This document shows, in pieces, positions 9,194 to 17,423 of a DNA stretch of 41,798 nt. A model generated the notes under the pieces. It searched no databases and had not been told where the DNA came from. It was given only the letters and a program-made list of their open reading frames with translations. The stretch spans positions 1 through 41,798 of the forward strand of contig JAJAZG010000576.1 in NCBI GenBank assembly GCA_026785865.1, written 5' to 3'. The translations under genes were made by a program, and so were the position numbers. The stretch comes from Pseudanabaena sp. CAN_BIN31. GTDB lineage: Bacteria; Cyanobacteriota; Cyanobacteriia; Pseudanabaenales; Pseudanabaenaceae. Every line of letters begins with the position of its first letter. Within the stretch, counting starts at the first letter, position 1.

Positions 9194-10255
9194 ATGAACT
9201 CAAACGCAAAAATAGCGATCGCTTGGGAAGGTCTGCCTTTTTACGCAGCTCGTCTGATCAGAGCATGTATAGAACAGTTAGGAGAAGATATATTTGTCAT
9301 TGGGTCTAAACCTACAGTTCCCATTAAAGGAATGGAAGAATCTCTTGGACAACCTATTCATTGGATTGACGGCAGCCAAACTTACTCTTGGTCACGATTG
9401 GGGATAACTGCTCCAGAAATTTTCATTCAAACTGGATGGAAAAATCTTGCTTTTAATGATTTAGGTCTGGAAGTACGGCAACAAAATGGCCAAGTAGTTG
9501 GCATGATAGACAACTCTTGGAAGAATTCACCGCGTCAATGGTTAGGAGCTTTTGTCTTTCGATGTGTATACCGCAATTGGTTTGCTGCCGTCTGGGTGCC
9601 AGGAGAGTCAGGAGAAAAGTTGTGCCGTTTCCTAGGAATGCCTCAAAGTAAAATATATCAAGGTTTATATGTGGCTGACCCAAATATCTTCTCTAGAGGA
9701 TTACCTTTGTCACAGCGAGAGAAAAAGTTTTTGTTTGTAGGTCAACTCATCAAACGTAAGGGCATAGACCTTTTAGTTAAGGCATTCCAGCAATTTTATC
9801 CACAGTTTCCTGATTGGCAGTTGCACATTATTGGTAATGGTATTCTATATGATTCAATTATAGGCGAGGGTATTTTCAAGGAAGACTTTAAGCAACCTTT
9901 TGAGGTAAGTGAGGTGATGCGACAAAGCAGATACTTAATCTTACCTAGTCAAGAAGATCACTGGGCTTTAGTGATTCACGAGGCAACCCTCTCAGGTTGT
10001 GGAATTATTACTACTAAAATGGTTGGATCTGTTCCTGAATTTGTGTCAGCCCAAAATGGGATAATTATCCAAAAGAATTCAGTTGAGGACTTGTGCGAGG
10101 CAATGGTTAAGGTTGCTATGCTAAGTAATGCTGAACTAGATCGGGCTTCTGACACAAGTCTTTATTTAGCTTCTAAGTTCAGTCCTGAAAGGTCAAGCAG
10201 GGATTTTGTAAAGCTTATCAATGATTTAAGGAATCAGCGCCAATTCAAAAATTAA
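9194..10255 (+). CDS. GT4-family glycosyltransferase
   Basis: GT-B glycosyltransferase of 353 residues. The linker and the start of the second domain read FLFVGQLIKRKGIDLLVKAF (about 178-197), the standard GT4 pattern in which the arginine/lysine contact the nucleotide diphosphate. The donor-site motif is SQEDHWALVIHEATLSGCGII (about 253-273), containing the two glutamates of E-x7-E in slightly divergent form. The N-terminal acceptor domain is divergent from its neighbours, as expected for different acceptors. The gene is 23 bases after the methyltransferase. Confidence 0.8.
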   Translation: MNSNAKIAIAWEGLPFYAARLIRACIEQLGEDIFVIGSKPTVPIKGMEESLGQPIHWIDGSQTYSWSRLGITAPEIFIQTGWKNLAFNDLGLEVRQQNGQVVGMIDNSWKNSPRQWLGAFVFRCVYRNWFAAVWVPGESGEKLCRFLGMPQSKIYQGLYVADPNIFSRGLPLSQREKKFLFVGQLIKRKGIDLLVKAFQQFYPQFPDWQLHIIGNGILYDSIIGEGIFKEDFKQPFEVSEVMRQSRYLILPSQEDHWALVIHEATLSGCGIITTKMVGSVPEFVSAQNGIIIQKNSVEDLCEAMVKVAMLSNAELDRASDTSLYLASKFSPERSSRDFVKLINDLRNQRQFKN

Positions 10256-10334
10256 TCAGATTACACCGATCCCTTCTTTACAGACCAGTGTATTTTTCCG
10301 CTACCATTCAAGAAAAAAAAATAGTCCGAATAAT

Positions 10335-11534
10335 ATGCAAAAATTAAAGATCCTGCAATACTTAGCTGTTTATGCTCCTGCTTGGGAATATGGGGGGGTA
10401 GTCACTTGGGCAGAGCAGTTATGTGAAGAATTGGCCAGATTGGGGCATGAAGTTGAAGTTTTTACTTCAAATGCTGGGTTGAACAATCACCCAGACATTC
10501 CCGTGAATCAACCTGTTATTCGTAATGGAGTTAAAGTCACATATTTTAAACAAGAAAAAGGCATGGGAATTAAATGTCCTGACATGGAAAAAGCCGTGAT
10601 TGCTAGAGTCAAAGAGTTTGATATTATTCACATTTCAGGGGTTTGGCAACGCACGACTGCTGCTGCTGTTAAGGCTGCGAGGAAGGAAGGTGTTCCAGTT
10701 GTTCAATCTTTACACGGCGCACTTAGCCCTTATTCTTTGGGACAGAAGACAATCAAGAAAATTCTTTATTATCTCTGGCAAGAACGCTTCAACGTGACAA
10801 ATGCCTCTGCCATCCACTATACTAGTAAGCAGGAATTAGAAGAATGTCGTTGGTTAAAGCTATCAGGGATACCTTTTATCGTTCCCAACGGCTTAGACAC
10901 TCAGTTTTGGCAACCTAATCTAGAGGCGGCAAAGGCATGGCGTAAATTTCAAAACTTTAGCGAAGATGACTTCATCCTCTTGAATGTGGGTCGCCTTCAT
11001 CACAAAAAAGGCTTAGACTTATTACCTCAAGCCTTAGCCCCATTGCGACATCTAAATTGGCGAATGGTGTTTGTCGGTGGCGATGACGATGGCACTAAGG
11101 CTAAATTGCAGAAACAGTTTGAATCCGTAAACCTATCAGATAAAGTTGTTTTTTTGGAAAGGTGTGAACCAAAAGATTTGCCAGCCATATACTCTGCCGC
11201 TAATTTATTTCTTTTGCCTAGCCGTCACGAAAATTTTGGCAACGTTGTTGTCGAAGCCCTAGCTTGTGGTTGTCCTGTTGTGATTTCTGATAAAGTTGGA
11301 CTACATGATGAAGTTGCCGATAGTGGAACAGGATGGGTACTGCCTAGAGTTGAAGCATTATGGACAGAAAACATTAGAAAATTGATCCTGTTTCGTAGTA
11401 AGATTACAGAGGTATCATCTGTATCAGTGGAATATGCGGATTCTACTTATTCTATAAAAAAAACTTCTCTACAGATGACCACTAATTATCTCCAAACCAT
11501 TGATAAATATCATACAAAGTCAGAACATGGATAA
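10335..11534 (+). CDS. GT4-family glycosyltransferase
   Basis: GT-B glycosyltransferase of 399 residues. The N-terminal domain has the glycine-rich YGGVVTWAEQLCEELARLGHEV (about 20-41), typical of GT4 enzymes. LNVGRLHHKKGLDLL lies near 216-230 and the donor site PSRHENFGNVVVEALACGCPVV near 295-316, with both glutamates of the E-x7-E motif. This is the most canonical glycosyltransferase of the cluster. Its 3' end overlaps the next gene's start by eight bases. About 80 bases of AT-rich DNA with no recognised signal precede it. Confidence 0.87.
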   Translation: MQKLKILQYLAVYAPAWEYGGVVTWAEQLCEELARLGHEVEVFTSNAGLNNHPDIPVNQPVIRNGVKVTYFKQEKGMGIKCPDMEKAVIARVKEFDIIHISGVWQRTTAAAVKAARKEGVPVVQSLHGALSPYSLGQKTIKKILYYLWQERFNVTNASAIHYTSKQELEECRWLKLSGIPFIVPNGLDTQFWQPNLEAAKAWRKFQNFSEDDFILLNVGRLHHKKGLDLLPQALAPLRHLNWRMVFVGGDDDGTKAKLQKQFESVNLSDKVVFLERCEPKDLPAIYSAANLFLLPSRHENFGNVVVEALACGCPVVISDKVGLHDEVADSGTGWVLPRVEALWTENIRKLILFRSKITEVSSVSVEYADSTYSIKKTSLQMTTNYLQTIDKYHTKSEHG

Positions 11535-12483
11535 AAATCAAAAATGTATTCTTTGTAACTCTGACAATACTATACTCCAATGGAAAAATGTCAGGGGCTA
11601 TCGCGTTCGTAAGTGTTTAGATTGTAGCTTTTTATTTCTAGATGAGATAAAGAGTGAACAAGAACTAGAAGAGTTCTATTCTGAAAATTATTTCATGGCA
11701 TCGTATGCTAGAAACGAAACTGATTTAGTCAGCGCTGCAAAAAAACAAACGATTCTTTCTGAAGCGGCGGAATATGCGAAGCTAATTAGAAATCACAATC
11801 CTCAAGCCGTGAGCGTAGTTGAGATAGGATGTTCTTGGGGATATTTATTATACAATTTACAGAATTTTGAATACTCTGTTAAGGGGTATGAATTGAGTAA
11901 AACAACTGCAAACGCTGGAAGAGAGCAACTAGGTTTAGATATCACATCAGGTTTTTTTGAAGCTCAAATCGACCAGTTTGATGTTCTGATTCTTAGACAT
12001 GTTTTAGAACATGTGCCTGACCCTCAAGACATACTTTCAAAAATTTATGACTCTTTGACTAAGGGTGGATTGTTCATTTTAGAGGGACCAAATCTAGATT
12101 CTATAAGTTCAAAATTGTTTGGACAAAATGTTTCTTGGGTAGCTCCGCCTGAACACGTCAGTTTTCCTAATTTTAGATCCTTAGTTATCGCTGGGGAAAA
12201 ACTAGGTTTTAAGTGTATTTATAAAAGCACCCGACGTGGCAGAGGAATATCAATTTTTCATCAAGCACTCTTAAACAGTGTAGGTCTTTTCTTCGGAGGT
12301 AAGGAGAATGCAAAAAATAATTTGGGAGGAATTAATGATAATGCCTCTAACCCAAATATTAATAAGCTTAAAAAATTTGTATTAAAGGCTGTGAGTTTTT
12401 TAGATTTCCTTTCTTCACCAATACATCCATTTTTGAGACAGGCTTTATTGGAAGAAGAAATGCTAATTGTATTTAAAAAGTAA
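11527..12483 (+). CDS. Class I SAM methyltransferase with N-terminal zinc-binding motif
   Basis: Methyltransferase of about 318 residues with a Methyltransf_23-type core. An N-terminal four-cysteine motif (C7, C10, C30, C33) resembles the zinc site found in sugar C-methyltransferases and related enzymes of deoxysugar pathways. Motif I reads VVEIGCSWGYLL (about 97-108), and LRHVLEHVPDPQDIL follows near 155-169. ATG 11527 is preferred over an upstream ATG at 11500 because it leaves an eight-base overlap with the preceding gene and starts directly before the cysteine motif. It could C-methylate a nucleotide sugar or modify the finished glycan. Confidence 0.78.
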   Translation: MDKNQKCILCNSDNTILQWKNVRGYRVRKCLDCSFLFLDEIKSEQELEEFYSENYFMASYARNETDLVSAAKKQTILSEAAEYAKLIRNHNPQAVSVVEIGCSWGYLLYNLQNFEYSVKGYELSKTTANAGREQLGLDITSGFFEAQIDQFDVLILRHVLEHVPDPQDILSKIYDSLTKGGLFILEGPNLDSISSKLFGQNVSWVAPPEHVSFPNFRSLVIAGEKLGFKCIYKSTRRGRGISIFHQALLNSVGLFFGGKENAKNNLGGINDNASNPNINKLKKFVLKAVSFLDFLSSPIHPFLRQALLEEEMLIVFKK

Positions 12484-12484
12484 T

Positions 12485-13324
12485 ATGGTTAATATGTTAA
12501 CCATTTCAGCTATTATTCTCACAAAAAATGAGGTTGGTAACCTTAAGAGGTGTGTGGAATCTTTGGGTTGGTGTCAAGAGGTTGTTGTTGTAGATTCGGG
12601 TAGCACTGACGGAACAACAGAGTTAGCGGAATCACTAGGAATAAATATTTTCACTAATATTCAACAACCTCCATTCAAAATTTCTGAGCAGCGCAACTGG
12701 GCTTTACAAAACTCTAATTTAAAAGGTCAATGGGTGCTATTTATAGATGCTGATGAAGTAATTCCCACCGACTTAGCAACAGAAATTCAGCGTATTTGTT
12801 CTAGTAGTAATCAGCAGTACAATTCCTATGAATTGCCTGCGCGTTATCTGTTTTGGGGTAAATGGCTTAAACTCACCCAAGGATATCCCAATTGGCATCC
12901 TCGCTTATTAAAATTAGGAGAAGTTACTTTTGTTGGCGGTGTTTGGGAACACTTCTCGTCAAGTGCAAAGATTGGCAAAATTAATATTCCTTATGATCAT
13001 TATGCCAACTCTAAGGGATTTGGAGATTGGCTAGAGAGACACGATCGCTACTCTTCTTGGGATGCTCAAAAGGTTGTAGAATTTTTGGAAACAGGGCAAG
13101 CTTCGGCTTTGGGGACAGAACGTAAATTAAAACTGAGATTATTAGCTGCTAAATTTTGGTTTCTGCGCCCGATCGCTAGGTTTGTGCAGATGTATTTTTT
13201 ACGCTTGGGTTTTTTAGAAGGAATAACATCTTTGGTTTTCTGTTCGCTCTATGCTATGTATGAGTTTATGATCGTTGTCAAAATTATAGAAATCAAGCGC
13301 AAGAAAGATAATTTACCCCTATAG
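12485..13324 (+). CDS. GT2-family glycosyltransferase (WaaE/KdtX-like)
   Basis: Inverting GT-A glycosyltransferase of about 279 residues. The nucleotide-binding start SAIILTKNE (8-16) is followed by VVDSGSTDGT (35-44) and the metal-binding FIDADEVIP (87-95). Further on, WGKWLKLTQGYPNWHPRLLKL is characteristic of the WaaE/KdtX-like branch of GT2, members of which add sugars to lipopolysaccharide core. The C-terminus has a hydrophobic segment that may anchor it to the membrane. A TTG at 12467 would extend the frame into the previous gene; ATG 12485 or 12494 is more natural. Confidence 0.85.
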   Translation: MVNMLTISAIILTKNEVGNLKRCVESLGWCQEVVVVDSGSTDGTTELAESLGINIFTNIQQPPFKISEQRNWALQNSNLKGQWVLFIDADEVIPTDLATEIQRICSSSNQQYNSYELPARYLFWGKWLKLTQGYPNWHPRLLKLGEVTFVGGVWEHFSSSAKIGKINIPYDHYANSKGFGDWLERHDRYSSWDAQKVVEFLETGQASALGTERKLKLRLLAAKFWFLRPIARFVQMYFLRLGFLEGITSLVFCSLYAMYEFMIVVKIIEIKRKKDNLPL

Positions 13325-13379
13325 TTGGAAAAACGAATAGATAAATTCATCAAGTTCGACTCAAACGATATTTTTTACT

Positions 13380-14573
13380 ATGTCTGAAGTCACGATCCTT
13401 AGCCAATTTTTCGAGCCTAGTCTTGCATCTACATCTCAACTGATGACCGATCTAGCCAAAGGAATTGCCCAACGCGGCTATATCGTTCAAGTCTTTACAG
13501 CCATTCAAGCCAAGAAAATTCCTGAGTCTTTTACTAATTTAGTTGTAAAACGTTCTTTCGCGCCGATTCAGAATAGTAATAATATTTTTGGTAAAATTAT
13601 TAGCTCGTTATTTTTTTTGATTGGAGCTTTATTTTTTGTCCTGTTTCAGCAGTCCAAAGTTGCACCTCTTCTAATTGCCTCTAATCCTCCCTATGTCGGT
13701 ATTATTGGTATTATTTTCAAATTTATTAGAGGAGGAGAATATTATTTTATTCTTCAGGATATATTTCCCGAATCTGCTGTTTTGAGTGGAATTATCAAAT
13801 CTGATAGCTTGGCTTTCTGGTTATTTAGTCAGATCACTTATTTAACTTGCAAATCTGCTAAGAAAACTATAGTTCTTAGTACTTCTATGCAGTCATTTTT
13901 ATCCCAAAAATATCCTGACTTAAAAACTAAGATTATCGTTATTGAGAATTGGGCGATCGCCGATATTCCTGATTTAGAAAAGCAAGAAAATGATTTTGCT
14001 AAGCAGCATAATCTTACGAATATTTTCACGGTTTTATATTCTGGAAATATTGGCAGACTTCATGATATCGAAGCGATCGCAACCACAGCAAAGCTTCTAG
14101 CAGACGAGCCAATTCGTTTTGTGTTTATTGGCGATGGCGCTAAAACCAAATATTTAGAGGAGACCATTCAAGCTAATCAACTTACCAATATTCTCTTGCT
14201 ACCTCTACAGCCTAGAGAAAAGCTCTCTCTGACACTCACTGCTTGTGATCTCTCGCTAGTCAGCCTAATCGAAGGAGCAGAACAAATTGTCGCCCCTTGC
14301 AAGCTTTATGGTATTTTGGCTGCTGGTCGTCCCATTGTCGCTATTTCTGCTAAGGACTCCTACATTGATGTGATGTTGAGTAAGTACAACTGTGGGGTTA
14401 ACTGCCCACCCCACCAGCCAGAAAAGTTAGCTAATTTATTGAAACAGTTAATCAATCAGCCGCAAACAGTCAGACTTTTGGGAGAGAATGCTAAAAAACT
14501 TTATAGACAACATTACACCTGCGATCGCGCCTTAGATGAATACGAAAAGTTGCTTTCCTCGGATTGTTCGTAA
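13380..14573 (+). CDS. GT4-family glycosyltransferase (WcaI/WbuB-like)
   Basis: GT-B glycosyltransferase of 397 residues. The start VTILSQFFEPSLASTSQLMTDLAKGI and the internal FILQDIFPESAV resemble the WcaI/WbuB branch of GT4 used in colanic-acid-like pathways. A hydrophobic stretch near residues 65-85 (about FFLIGALFFVLF) suggests membrane attachment. The second domain has VLYSGNIGRLHDIEAI near 218-233 and a donor site region CKLYGILAAGRPIVAI near 307-322. HIP1 sites occur within the gene, so its sequence style matches the host. Confidence 0.82.
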   Translation: MSEVTILSQFFEPSLASTSQLMTDLAKGIAQRGYIVQVFTAIQAKKIPESFTNLVVKRSFAPIQNSNNIFGKIISSLFFLIGALFFVLFQQSKVAPLLIASNPPYVGIIGIIFKFIRGGEYYFILQDIFPESAVLSGIIKSDSLAFWLFSQITYLTCKSAKKTIVLSTSMQSFLSQKYPDLKTKIIVIENWAIADIPDLEKQENDFAKQHNLTNIFTVLYSGNIGRLHDIEAIATTAKLLADEPIRFVFIGDGAKTKYLEETIQANQLTNILLLPLQPREKLSLTLTACDLSLVSLIEGAEQIVAPCKLYGILAAGRPIVAISAKDSYIDVMLSKYNCGVNCPPHQPEKLANLLKQLINQPQTVRLLGENAKKLYRQHYTCDRALDEYEKLLSSDCS

Positions 14574-14583
14574 ATACAAACAA

Positions 14584-15195
14584 ATGCTCATTTATGGACT
14601 AGTACTTGTCATTTCTGTGATTATGTTTAGTCAGCCGATAGCGATCGCATATGGACAATGGCTCTCAGTTGTTAGTGTAAATCCGACAGGTGATATCGCT
14701 GTTGCGCTGGGAGGAGGCGATCGCCTAGAGACGGCTATTCAGCTTTTTCTCAGCAATCGGGTTAAAGCGGTTTACTACGATACAGGTGATCTCGCAAATC
14801 AACTAGATCAAAAGACAATCGAAAATATATTGCGTAAATACAACCTAGGCAAACATCAAATTTATTGGGGGGGCATGGCAAAAAATACCTTTGATGAGGC
14901 GCTGGCTTTTAAACGGGTGATCGCATCTATTAAATTTCCCATTCTTCAAATAGTTATTGTCAGCGATCGCTATCATTTGCGGCGGTCTTTATGGACATTT
15001 CATCAAGTATTGGGTGAAGACATAATCATTCACACTTTTGCTACTCCAAGTTCTTCAGCAAATTCCGACCCTCATTGGTGGAAACACAAAGTTTCTAGAG
15101 ATTGGGTTATGAGCGAAACGCAAAAATTGCTTTTTTACAAACTTTATTATGGTCTGATGAGAAGCAAGATCCCCTTTTCCCCTAGAGATATTTAG
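14584..15195 (+). CDS. YdcF/DUF218 (ElyC/SanA-like) envelope protein
   Basis: Protein of about 203 residues with one N-terminal membrane span (about residues 3-27) followed by a DUF218/YdcF domain. Visible features are VALGGGDRLETAI, the TFDEAL motif and IVSDRYHLRRS, which match the conserved positions of this family. Members (ElyC, SanA, YdcF) are linked to envelope integrity and lipid-carrier or polysaccharide metabolism, but no reaction is firmly established. ATG 14584 is preferred over ATG 14536, because the earlier start overlaps the preceding gene by 38 bases and adds only a basic extension. Confidence 0.75.
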   Translation: MLIYGLVLVISVIMFSQPIAIAYGQWLSVVSVNPTGDIAVALGGGDRLETAIQLFLSNRVKAVYYDTGDLANQLDQKTIENILRKYNLGKHQIYWGGMAKNTFDEALAFKRVIASIKFPILQIVIVSDRYHLRRSLWTFHQVLGEDIIIHTFATPSSSANSDPHWWKHKVSRDWVMSETQKLLFYKLYYGLMRSKIPFSPRDI

Positions 15196-15221
15196 GTTGA
15201 ATACTGTATTCTTGCGATCGC

Positions 15222-15671
15222 CTATTCCCAGAAGTCAACATTGAGCATCGAGTCAATGTCACGGCTAAATTGCCATGTATCAGAGAATTCAACATCATAT
15301 TCAATTCGCGCAATTTTCAAAGCATTATCAAAAACTTCATCAAACGATTCTAAAAAGTGACGCTTTAGGCTTGGTGACTGTCTCAGAAGTCTCGTAAGCT
15401 TCTGTCTTTGGTTAACTATTGTTACCTGCCAGCCACGATAATAATCAGGGCTGGAGACATAGCAGCGCTTAAGAATATGCTCAATTAATCTTTGGAGTCT
15501 ATTCTCGATCTGCTGTTTATCACTATTTGTCACCCCTTCAATTTCCTCTATTAAATTCTCCATATCAAGATTCTGAAAGTCGCCAGCTTTTAACTTGGCG
15601 ATCGTATCCTCAACCCATAGATTAAGGTCACGCTCATATAGAGTCGATTTTGGGGCAATTGCGATCGTCAT
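15222..15671 (-). CDS. DUF29 family protein
   Basis: A 149-residue protein of the DUF29 family, abundant in cyanobacteria and of unknown function. The pattern TLYERDLNLWVEDT near the start, MENLIEEIEGVTNSDKQQIENRLQRLIEHILK in the middle and a C-terminal DVEFSDTW followed by FW match family consensus as I know it. The fold is all-helical in the solved example I recall. Its ATG overlaps the TGA of the upstream gene (ATGA, 15668-15671). It is the last gene of a three-gene minus-strand cassette lying inside the polysaccharide cluster. Confidence 0.85.
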   Translation of the reverse strand: MTIAIAPKSTLYERDLNLWVEDTIAKLKAGDFQNLDMENLIEEIEGVTNSDKQQIENRLQRLIEHILKRCYVSSPDYYRGWQVTIVNQRQKLTRLLRQSPSLKRHFLESFDEVFDNALKIARIEYDVEFSDTWQFSRDIDSMLNVDFWE

Positions 15672-16021
15672 TTTGTTTTTTCTCCTTTGTTATTGGTGCG
15701 ATCGCCGTCAGACAAAACATAAGGATCGAGTCCCTGCGGGTTAAGCAATGACAGTAAAGCGTTAGTACGAGTTTGACCTCGTACATCTGGTTCAGATTCA
15801 ACCTCAATAACATCAGGGTTGTAATCCGTAAAAGCTTGACCTAGTAACAGTTTAGAGTCATTTGTCTTTAAAAAACGTAATGCGTAAACTGGAGCATCTG
15901 CGATCGCCGCCGCCGCACCTGCTTGAGACATCCGATACTCTCCACTAGGCAACATGAAGGCATCAACAGTTAGATCGCCGACCGCGACAGTCGCACGAAT
16001 TGCTTTAATCGATTCGCTCAT
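15668..16021 (-). CDS. Unknown protein between an RHH regulator and DUF29
   Basis: A protein of 117 residues that I do not recognise with certainty. The first two thirds look folded and conserved in style: VGDLTVDAFMLPSGEYRMS, an alanine-rich helix, ALRFLK, and RGQTRTNAL near 80-88. The last 28 residues are polar and look disordered. The N-terminal half recalls the start of longer cyanobacterial hypothetical proteins, so this could be a shortened version, but that is from memory only. ATG 16021 is chosen because it forms an ATGA overlap with the upstream gene; an ATG at 16042 would add seven residues and a larger overlap. Both junctions of this gene are four-base overlaps, so the three products are probably made together. 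Confidence 0.6.
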   Translation of the reverse strand: MSESIKAIRATVAVGDLTVDAFMLPSGEYRMSQAGAAAAIADAPVYALRFLKTNDSKLLLGQAFTDYNPDVIEVESEPDVRGQTRTNALLSLLNPQGLDPYVLSDGDRTNNKGEKTK

Positions 16022-16206
16022 GACTTTTTGCCTTTGGCGCAACTTTCCAAATATTCCTTGACAGCAACAATTATCAAGTTAGAAACTGTCCGACTTTCCT
16101 TTGCTGCTTGAATCTCTAGCGCCTGTTTCAGTTCGCTATCGATTGCAAAGCTAATACGTGGTTTTTGTGTAGGCAATTCCGTATGCAATAGAGACATATC
16201 TGTCAT
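16018..16206 (-). CDS. Ribbon-helix-helix DNA-binding protein (CopG/antitoxin-like)
   Basis: A 62-residue protein with a ribbon-helix-helix pattern: a beta strand RISFAIDSELKQALEIQAAKE, followed by the turn and second helix SRTVSNLIIVAVKEYLES. Such proteins dimerise to bind operators and often serve as antitoxins or regulators of their own operons. It is the first gene of the minus-strand cassette and is coupled to the next gene by ATGA. No known toxin follows it; the partners are an unknown protein and DUF29. A paired HIP1 hairpin lies about 70 bases upstream and could carry its operator. Confidence 0.75.
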   Translation of the reverse strand: MTDMSLLHTELPTQKPRISFAIDSELKQALEIQAAKESRTVSNLIIVAVKEYLESCAKGKKS

Positions 16207-16277
16207 TTTTATACTTATCTTAGTTTATTTTTCTAAGTTCATACTATTTCATTAATCGTATGTTATCTTACAAAATA

Positions 16278-16321
16278 GCAAAAGCGATCGCTACTTTTGA
16301 ACGAGAGGCGATCGCTTTTGC
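16278..16321. repeat. Hairpin with two HIP1 sites between divergent genes
   Basis: Perfect 14-base inverted repeat: GCAAAAGCGATCGC at 16278-16291 and GCGATCGCTTTTGC at 16308-16321, separated by 16 bases. Each arm contains a complete HIP1 octamer. It lies between the divergently transcribed RHH gene and sugar transferase gene, upstream of both, so a terminator role is unlikely. It may be an operator-like or chance HIP1 pair. Confidence 0.6.
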
Positions 16322-16358
16322 AAAAAATCTGGGATTAGTTTGATCGCAAAACGCTGTA

Positions 16359-16382
16359 GTGTATCTTTCAGTGTATCTTTCA
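16359..16382. repeat. Tandem 12-base repeat
   Basis: GTGTATCTTTCA occurs twice in direct tandem at 16359-16370 and 16371-16382, ending 44 bases before the sugar transferase start. It could be a regulator half-site array or simple slippage. I cannot place a convincing promoter with normal spacing beside it. Confidence 0.5.
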
Positions 16383-16426
16383 GTTTTTCTGTAATTTGAC
16401 GCTAGAATAACTATAAAAAATACAAG

Positions 16427-17416
16427 ATGAAAATTCAGAACGGGTGTTCACTCCTTTTACTTGGGACAGCTAGCCACAACTTAAAATATGTCAAATCGTT
16501 GCTAAATCATCAAAAGCTAGCAAATTTAGTTGTCCTGGCTGCGGATAGCCAACCTATTAGAGAATTAACACAAGCTGATCCCAATATAGTCTATGGCGGA
16601 TGTATTAAGAATTTCTCGCATTGGAGTCAGAAGTCTATTGCTAATGTGTTTGTTGGTAGTGAAATCAACCTAACTGACAATGACAAGCAAACTTTGCGAG
16701 AACTACGCCTCAGACATATCCCTGTCTTTCATTTTGTCGAAATTTTTGGTTGGCTATGGCGTAAATTTCCACCGTCTCTCATTGACGATCATTGGTTTAT
16801 ATTTGGCGATGGGTTTAAATTGTTGTCCGATTGCAATAGCATCAAAGTTAAGCGTTTTTTTGATATAGTTGTGGCTGTCATGATATTAACTCCGCTATTA
16901 CCAATCTTGGCACTCGTAGCACTGCTGATTAAATTAGATAGCCCTGGTCAAATTTTTTATAGTCAAGTACGAAATGGACTGAATAGCGAACCATTTAAGA
17001 TTTACAAATTTCGCTCTATGTATCAGGATGCCGAGAAAAATGGGGCGAAATGGGCAAGTGTATCTGATTCTCGGATTACTAGGGTAGGTTATTGGCTAAG
17101 GGTTCTCCGCATTGATGAGCTACCTCAGATCTGGAATGTCCTGCGTGGCGAGATGAGTCTGGTTGGACCACGTCCAGAAAGACCAGAATTTGACGCCAAT
17201 CTGGAAAAGGTAATTCCTTACTACAGGTTTCGTTATCTAGTGAAACCTGGGATTAGTGGTTGGGCCCAGGTCTGCTATCCCTATGGAGCATCCGTTGAAG
17301 ATTCTTACGAAAAGCTTGCCTATGACCTTTACTATATTAGAAATTACTCTCTATGGTTGGATATTGTGATATTTTTCAAGACAATCAAAGTGGTAATCAG
17401 CAGCAAGGGCAGATAG
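16427..17416 (+). CDS. Initiating sugar-phosphate transferase (bacterial sugar transferase family)
   Basis: Membrane enzyme of 329 residues expected to transfer a sugar phosphate from a nucleotide sugar to undecaprenyl phosphate, the first step of repeat-unit assembly. Residues 1-140 form a soluble Rossmann-like domain without the four N-terminal membrane spans of WbaP/WcaJ. The catalytic domain starts with KRFFDIVVAVMI and a re-entrant hydrophobic helix (142-166), then DSPGQIFYSQVRNG, FKIYKFRSM (about 187-195), the RIDELPQIWNVLRGEMSLVGPRP block (about 227-249) with the catalytic Asp-Glu pair, and KPGISGWAQV. It fits the PglC-like core. It reads in the same direction as the GT genes but is separated from them by the inverted cassette. 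Confidence 0.9.
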   Translation: MKIQNGCSLLLLGTASHNLKYVKSLLNHQKLANLVVLAADSQPIRELTQADPNIVYGGCIKNFSHWSQKSIANVFVGSEINLTDNDKQTLRELRLRHIPVFHFVEIFGWLWRKFPPSLIDDHWFIFGDGFKLLSDCNSIKVKRFFDIVVAVMILTPLLPILALVALLIKLDSPGQIFYSQVRNGLNSEPFKIYKFRSMYQDAEKNGAKWASVSDSRITRVGYWLRVLRIDELPQIWNVLRGEMSLVGPRPERPEFDANLEKVIPYYRFRYLVKPGISGWAQVCYPYGASVEDSYEKLAYDLYYIRNYSLWLDIVIFFKTIKVVISSKGR

Positions 17417-17423
17417 GGGATAA

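Noticed and set aside
9453..9683. Minus-strand frame inside the glycosyltransferase at 9194
   Set aside because: It is a shadow of a conserved coding region and has no recognisable protein features.
16359..16382. Tandem 12-mer as the start of a CRISPR array
   Set aside because: There are only two units, with no spacers between them.
16396..16417. TTGACG and TATAAA as a promoter for the sugar transferase
   Set aside because: The spacing is ten bases instead of about seventeen, and the second box is almost at the start codon.
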